A DNA stretch of 64,000 nt from NCBI GenBank assembly GCA_013396655.1, contig WBMV01005995.1:178814-242813 (forward strand). Direction: 5' to 3'. Each line of letters opens with the position of its first letter. The first letter of the stretch is position 1. Under the pieces are notes generated by a model that did no database searches, had not been told where the DNA came from, and saw nothing but the letters and a program-made list of their open reading frames with translations. Both the position numbers and the translations under genes were made by a program. Positions 63,991 through 64,000 of the stretch are shown here, one piece after another. The DNA comes from Campylorhamphus procurvoides. Lineage: Eukaryota; Chordata; Aves; Passeriformes; Dendrocolaptidae.

Positions 63991-64000
63991 AGGCACAGCC
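63991..64000 (-). mobile_element. Possible resumption of the RTE-like LINE at window edge
   Basis: Only ten bases remain. The first six are the right-hand target-site duplication of the LTR; whether the LINE continues cannot be told from this window. Confidence 0.35.

Overview
The window looks like AT-rich, gene-poor DNA from a bird. The main evidence is at least ten copies or fragments of CR1, the dominant avian LINE, several with the diagnostic 3' end (short ATTCTATG-type repeats), plus ERVL-like and ERVK-like long terminal repeats (LTRs), most without visible internal retroviral sequence. I found no convincing host protein-coding exon, rRNA, tRNA or CRISPR array. The longest open frames are either retrotransposon remnants or chance frames in AT-rich DNA. 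This could be an intergenic desert or part of a very large intron; the sequence alone does not decide.

Layout. 1-250: CR1 fragment running into a (TCTA)n microsatellite and a TA-rich tract. 251-12420: mostly unique AT-rich DNA with one CR1 tail (7.6 kb). 12421-14551: the same locus written twice around two single-N gaps, most simply an unmerged contig overlap. 15.9-21.6 kb: LTR-rich stretch, including an older ERVL-like LTR carrying two younger nested LTRs. 24.4-27.9 kb: an old CR1 copy, an LTR whose interior is hidden behind an N, and a third LTR type. 28-38 kb: mostly unique, with a 36-bp tandem duplication and a CR1 tail. 38.2-39.1 kb: a CR1 copy with an inverted 5' part. 45.7-52.4 kb: CR1 cluster with a 2.65-kb copy holding endonuclease and reverse-transcriptase remnants. 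55.2-55.9 kb and 63.3-64.0 kb: two copies of the 3' end of a non-CR1, RTE-like LINE, each next to or interrupted by an LTR. 59.9 kb: another LTR cut by an N gap.

Nothing here forms an operon or pathway. What can be read is insertion history: old CR1 first, then the ERVL-like LTR, then younger LTRs inserted into older repeats, dated relatively by nesting and target-site duplications. The most notable items are the RTE-like LINE copies, the nested LTR set with readable target sites, the twin-primed CR1, and the assembly duplication. Family names are from recognition by eye; no database search was run.
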